Assembly (NCBI GenBank): GCA_016708955.1
Contig: JADJES010000026.1
Span: 1-59,221, forward strand
Origin: Nitrosomonas sp.
GTDB lineage: Bacteria > Pseudomonadota > Gammaproteobacteria > Burkholderiales > Nitrosomonadaceae
Direction: 5' to 3'
DNA: 59,221 nt
This document shows, in pieces, positions 57,295 to 59,221 of the stretch (position 1 is the first letter of the stretch; each line of letters starts with the position of its first letter). The translations under genes and the position numbers were made by a program. Under the pieces are notes generated by a model. The model was not told the DNA's origin and made no database searches. It saw only the letters and a list, made by a program, of their open reading frames with translations.

Positions 57295-58626
57295 TTGGCT
57301 ATAAAAGGAACAACGGTTAAACCAGTTAAAAAATTTGCTGATCTGAAACGACGTTTGTGGTTTCTATTGTTAGCTTTGATTGTTTATCGTATAGGAGCGC
57401 ATGTACCAGTACCCGGTATAGATCCAATCACTCTTAAAGCGCTTTTTGACTCACAGGAAAGTAGTGTTCTTGGCATGTTTAATATGTTTTCTGGAGGAGC
57501 GCTATCTAGGTTTTCGATCTTTGCACTTGGTATAATGCCGTACATATCTGCTTCGATCATTATGCAGCTAGGAACTGTTGCTATTCCTTATCTAGAGTCG
57601 CTAAAGAAAGAGGGTGAAAGTGGCCGACGAAAAATTACACAATATACTCGATATGGTACATTAGCATTGGCTTTAGTACAAAGTTATGGAATATCAGTTG
57701 CCCTTCAATCACAGCCAGGGTTAGTGATCCAGCCTGGTGGCATGTTTGTTCTTACGACCGTCATTACGTTAGTTACGGGAACAATTTTTTTGATGTGGTT
57801 AGGAGAGCAAATCACAGAGCGTGGTATAGGAAATGGCATTTCACTTATTATTTTTGCAGGAATAGCTGCAGGATTACCTAGTGCAATTGGTGGAACTTTA
57901 GATCTTGTTAGTACAGGTTCTATGCATTTTCTAGTAGCATTGGGTATTTTTCTCGCGGCTGCATTAGTTACTGCATTTGTTGTTTTTGTAGAAAAAGGCC
58001 AAAGACGGATTTTAGTTAATTATGCCAAGCGCCAAGTAGGGCAGAAAGTTTATGGTGGACAGAGTTCACATTTGCCGTTAAAACTAAATATGGCTGGTGT
58101 TATACCCCCTATTTTCGCTTCAAGTATCATTTTATTTCCTGCAACTTTAGCAGGATGGTTCGCTAGTGGGGAATCTATGACATGGCTTAAGGATATTAGC
58201 GGAGCATTATCCCCTGGCCAACCCATATATGTAATTCTTTATGCGGTAATGATTATATTCTTTTGTTTTTTTTATACAGCTCTTGTTTTTAATCCAAAAG
58301 AAACAGCTGATAATCTAAAGAAAAGTGGGGCATTTATACCAGGTATTAGACCTGGTGAACAGACTACAAAATATATAGAAAGAATTATGTTGCGTTTAAC
58401 TCTTACTGGTTCTATATATGTGACGCTTGTTTGTTTATTACCTGAATTCCTAATTCTTAAATGGAATGTGCCATTTTACTTTGGCGGTACATCTTTATTG
58501 ATTATTGTAATCGTAACTATGGATTTTATGTCACAAGTTCAATCGCATGTGATGTCTTCACAATATGATAGCTTATTGAAAAAAGCTAATTTTAAAACAG
58601 GCAGTGGAAAACTTCCTGCACGATAA
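57295..58626 (+). CDS. secY: Preprotein translocase subunit SecY
   Basis: Intact, 443 residues from TTG 57295, with AAGGA six bases upstream; no ATG fits. The sequence has ten hydrophobic segments, the plug and lateral-gate regions (YRIGAHVPVPGIDPITLKAL, SIFALGIMPYISASIIMQL), the cytoplasmic loops (VEKGQRRILVNYAKRQVGQK) and NPKETADNLKKSGAFIPGIR. It forms the inner-membrane channel for Sec-dependent export with SecE and SecG. Coupled to rplO as in other bacteria. Confidence 0.98.
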   Translation: MAIKGTTVKPVKKFADLKRRLWFLLLALIVYRIGAHVPVPGIDPITLKALFDSQESSVLGMFNMFSGGALSRFSIFALGIMPYISASIIMQLGTVAIPYLESLKKEGESGRRKITQYTRYGTLALALVQSYGISVALQSQPGLVIQPGGMFVLTTVITLVTGTIFLMWLGEQITERGIGNGISLIIFAGIAAGLPSAIGGTLDLVSTGSMHFLVALGIFLAAALVTAFVVFVEKGQRRILVNYAKRQVGQKVYGGQSSHLPLKLNMAGVIPPIFASSIILFPATLAGWFASGESMTWLKDISGALSPGQPIYVILYAVMIIFFCFFYTALVFNPKETADNLKKSGAFIPGIRPGEQTTKYIERIMLRLTLTGSIYVTLVCLLPEFLILKWNVPFYFGGTSLLIIVIVTMDFMSQVQSHVMSSQYDSLLKKANFKTGSGKLPAR

Positions 58627-58643
58627 TTTAAGTGTGATAGTTA

Positions 58644-58862
58644 ATGGCTAAAGAAGACACAATACAGATGCAAGGTGAGATAATTGAAACACTCCCGAAT
58701 GCTACATTTAAAGTAAGATTAGAAAATGGCCATGTCGTACTTGGCCATATTTCAGGAAAGATGCGTATGCACTATATTCGGATACTACCAGGTGATAAAG
58801 TAACCGTAGACTTAACACCTTATGATTTAACAAGAGCAAGAATCACTTTTAGAGCGAAATAA
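58644..58862 (+). CDS. infA: Translation initiation factor IF-1
   Basis: Intact, 72 residues. MAKEDTIQMQGEIIETLPNA, LENGHVVLGHISGKMRMHYI and LTPYDLTRARITFRAK define the OB fold of IF-1. Position between secY and rpmJ is common in Betaproteobacteria. Confidence 0.97.
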   Translation: MAKEDTIQMQGEIIETLPNATFKVRLENGHVVLGHISGKMRMHYIRILPGDKVTVDLTPYDLTRARITFRAK

Positions 58863-58917
58863 TTTTAAGAATTAGATCGTTTTCATATATTCACTATTGA
58901 TTTATGGAATTTTTATA

Positions 58918-59031
58918 ATGAAAGTAAATGCATCTGTAAAGAAATTTTGTAGAAACTGCAAAATAATACGACGTAATCGGGTTGTTCGAGTGATTTGCAC
59001 TGATCCTAGACATAAACAAAGACAAGGCTAA
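58918..59031 (+). CDS. rpmJ: 50S ribosomal protein L36
   Basis: Intact, 37 residues: MKVNASVKKFCRNCKIIRRN, RVVRVICTDPRHKQRQG. The three cysteines and one His form the zinc ribbon of the zinc-binding form. Too short for most gene scans but certain from sequence and place. Confidence 0.96.
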   Translation: MKVNASVKKFCRNCKIIRRNRVVRVICTDPRHKQRQG

Positions 59032-59070
59032 TTATAATAATTTTTGTATATACAGAGACAGGGAAATTAA

Positions 59071-59221
59071 ATGGCGCGTATAGCTGGTGTAAATATACCA
59101 AATCATCAACATGTAGGAATTGCTCTTACAGCAATTTATGGTATCGGAAGATCCAGTTCTAATAATATATGTAGCGTTGTTGGCATAGAAATTGATAAAA
59201 AATTGAAAGATTTATCTGAAG
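59071..59221 (+). CDS. rpsM: 30S ribosomal protein S13, start only
   Basis: GGGAAATTAA precedes ATG 59071. The first 50 residues, MARIAGVNIPNHQHVGIALT, AIYGIGRSSSNNIC and onward, match S13; the gene continues beyond the window. It opens the alpha block expected to hold rpsK, rpsD, rpoA and rplQ. Confidence 0.95.
   Translation, partial: MARIAGVNIPNHQHVGIALTAIYGIGRSSSNNICSVVGIEIDKKLKDLSE

Noticed and set aside
1..59221. CRISPR arrays, tRNA and rRNA genes
   Set aside because: I looked for regularly spaced repeats, tRNA-like cloverleaf ends (GGTTCRANNCC) and conserved rRNA segments and saw none; a covariance-model scan would settle the tRNA question.

Overview
The window looks like a chromosomal segment of a betaproteobacterium close to Nitrosomonas (Nitrosomonadaceae). 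This rests on the gyrA-serC-serA-pheA-hisC-aroF-tyrA block, the arrangement of the glycogen cluster with two GH57 enzymes, the infA-rpmJ pair after secY, and the general character of the proteins. It is inferred from gene order and remembered family sequences, not from a database search.

Layout. (1) 1-8 kb is poor in genes and visibly decayed or badly read: a broken di-haem cytochrome running off the left edge, a 118-bp palindromic element, a frameshifted FecR-like lipoprotein whose 3' part is duplicated about 1 kb away, a two-gene unit of small proteins, a four-gene minus-strand unit joined by ATGA overlaps (VOC protein, lipoprotein, two small proteins), and a second broken cytochrome. (2) 8-12.8 kb holds stress and metal functions: CsbD-like, BolA, a bacterioferritin-like protein, a Prx5-type peroxiredoxin, a Crp/Fnr regulator divergent from a Cys-rich copper-storage protein, and a dihydrolipoamide-dehydrogenase-like flavoprotein. 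(3) 12.8-23.6 kb is a glycogen locus: glgA, pgi, two GH57 enzymes and glgC on the minus strand, with glgB divergent. (4) 23.6-29.6 kb is accessory: a WD40 scrap, a chemotaxis-receptor tail fused to a truncated IS4 transposase, a secreted alpha/beta-hydrolase with IPT/TIG repeats, a DacA-type carboxypeptidase with a SPOR domain, and a FecR-like membrane protein. (5) 29.8-38.9 kb is the gyrA and serine/aromatic/histidine block on the minus strand. (6) 39-43 kb carries argD, argF, argG and yajQ. (7) 43.2 kb to the end is the str, S10 and spc ribosomal blocks (rpsL to rpmJ, with the start of rpsM), much more AT-rich than the rest.

How the parts work together. glgC makes ADP-glucose, glgA and glgB build glycogen, the GH57 enzymes remodel or release it, and pgi links it to glycolysis. 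The 30-38 kb block supplies serine, phenylalanine, tyrosine and histidine, and argD/F/G supply arginine. The right third makes ribosomes, elongation factors and the Sec translocon.

An important caution: about twenty genes are interrupted by one- or two-base shifts, including genes a cell cannot lose (fusA, tuf, rpsS). Most repair with one base in a short homopolymer, often a lost G in GG or GGG. Five places also lack a conserved internal block. I read these mainly as sequence or assembly errors, so broken genes are given over their full homologous span. I found no tRNA, rRNA or CRISPR array and no clear new multi-gene system. The best leads are the palindromic element that supplies the glgC stop codon, the FecR tail duplication, the hairpin between the rpsL promoter and its start codon, and the small coupled operons.
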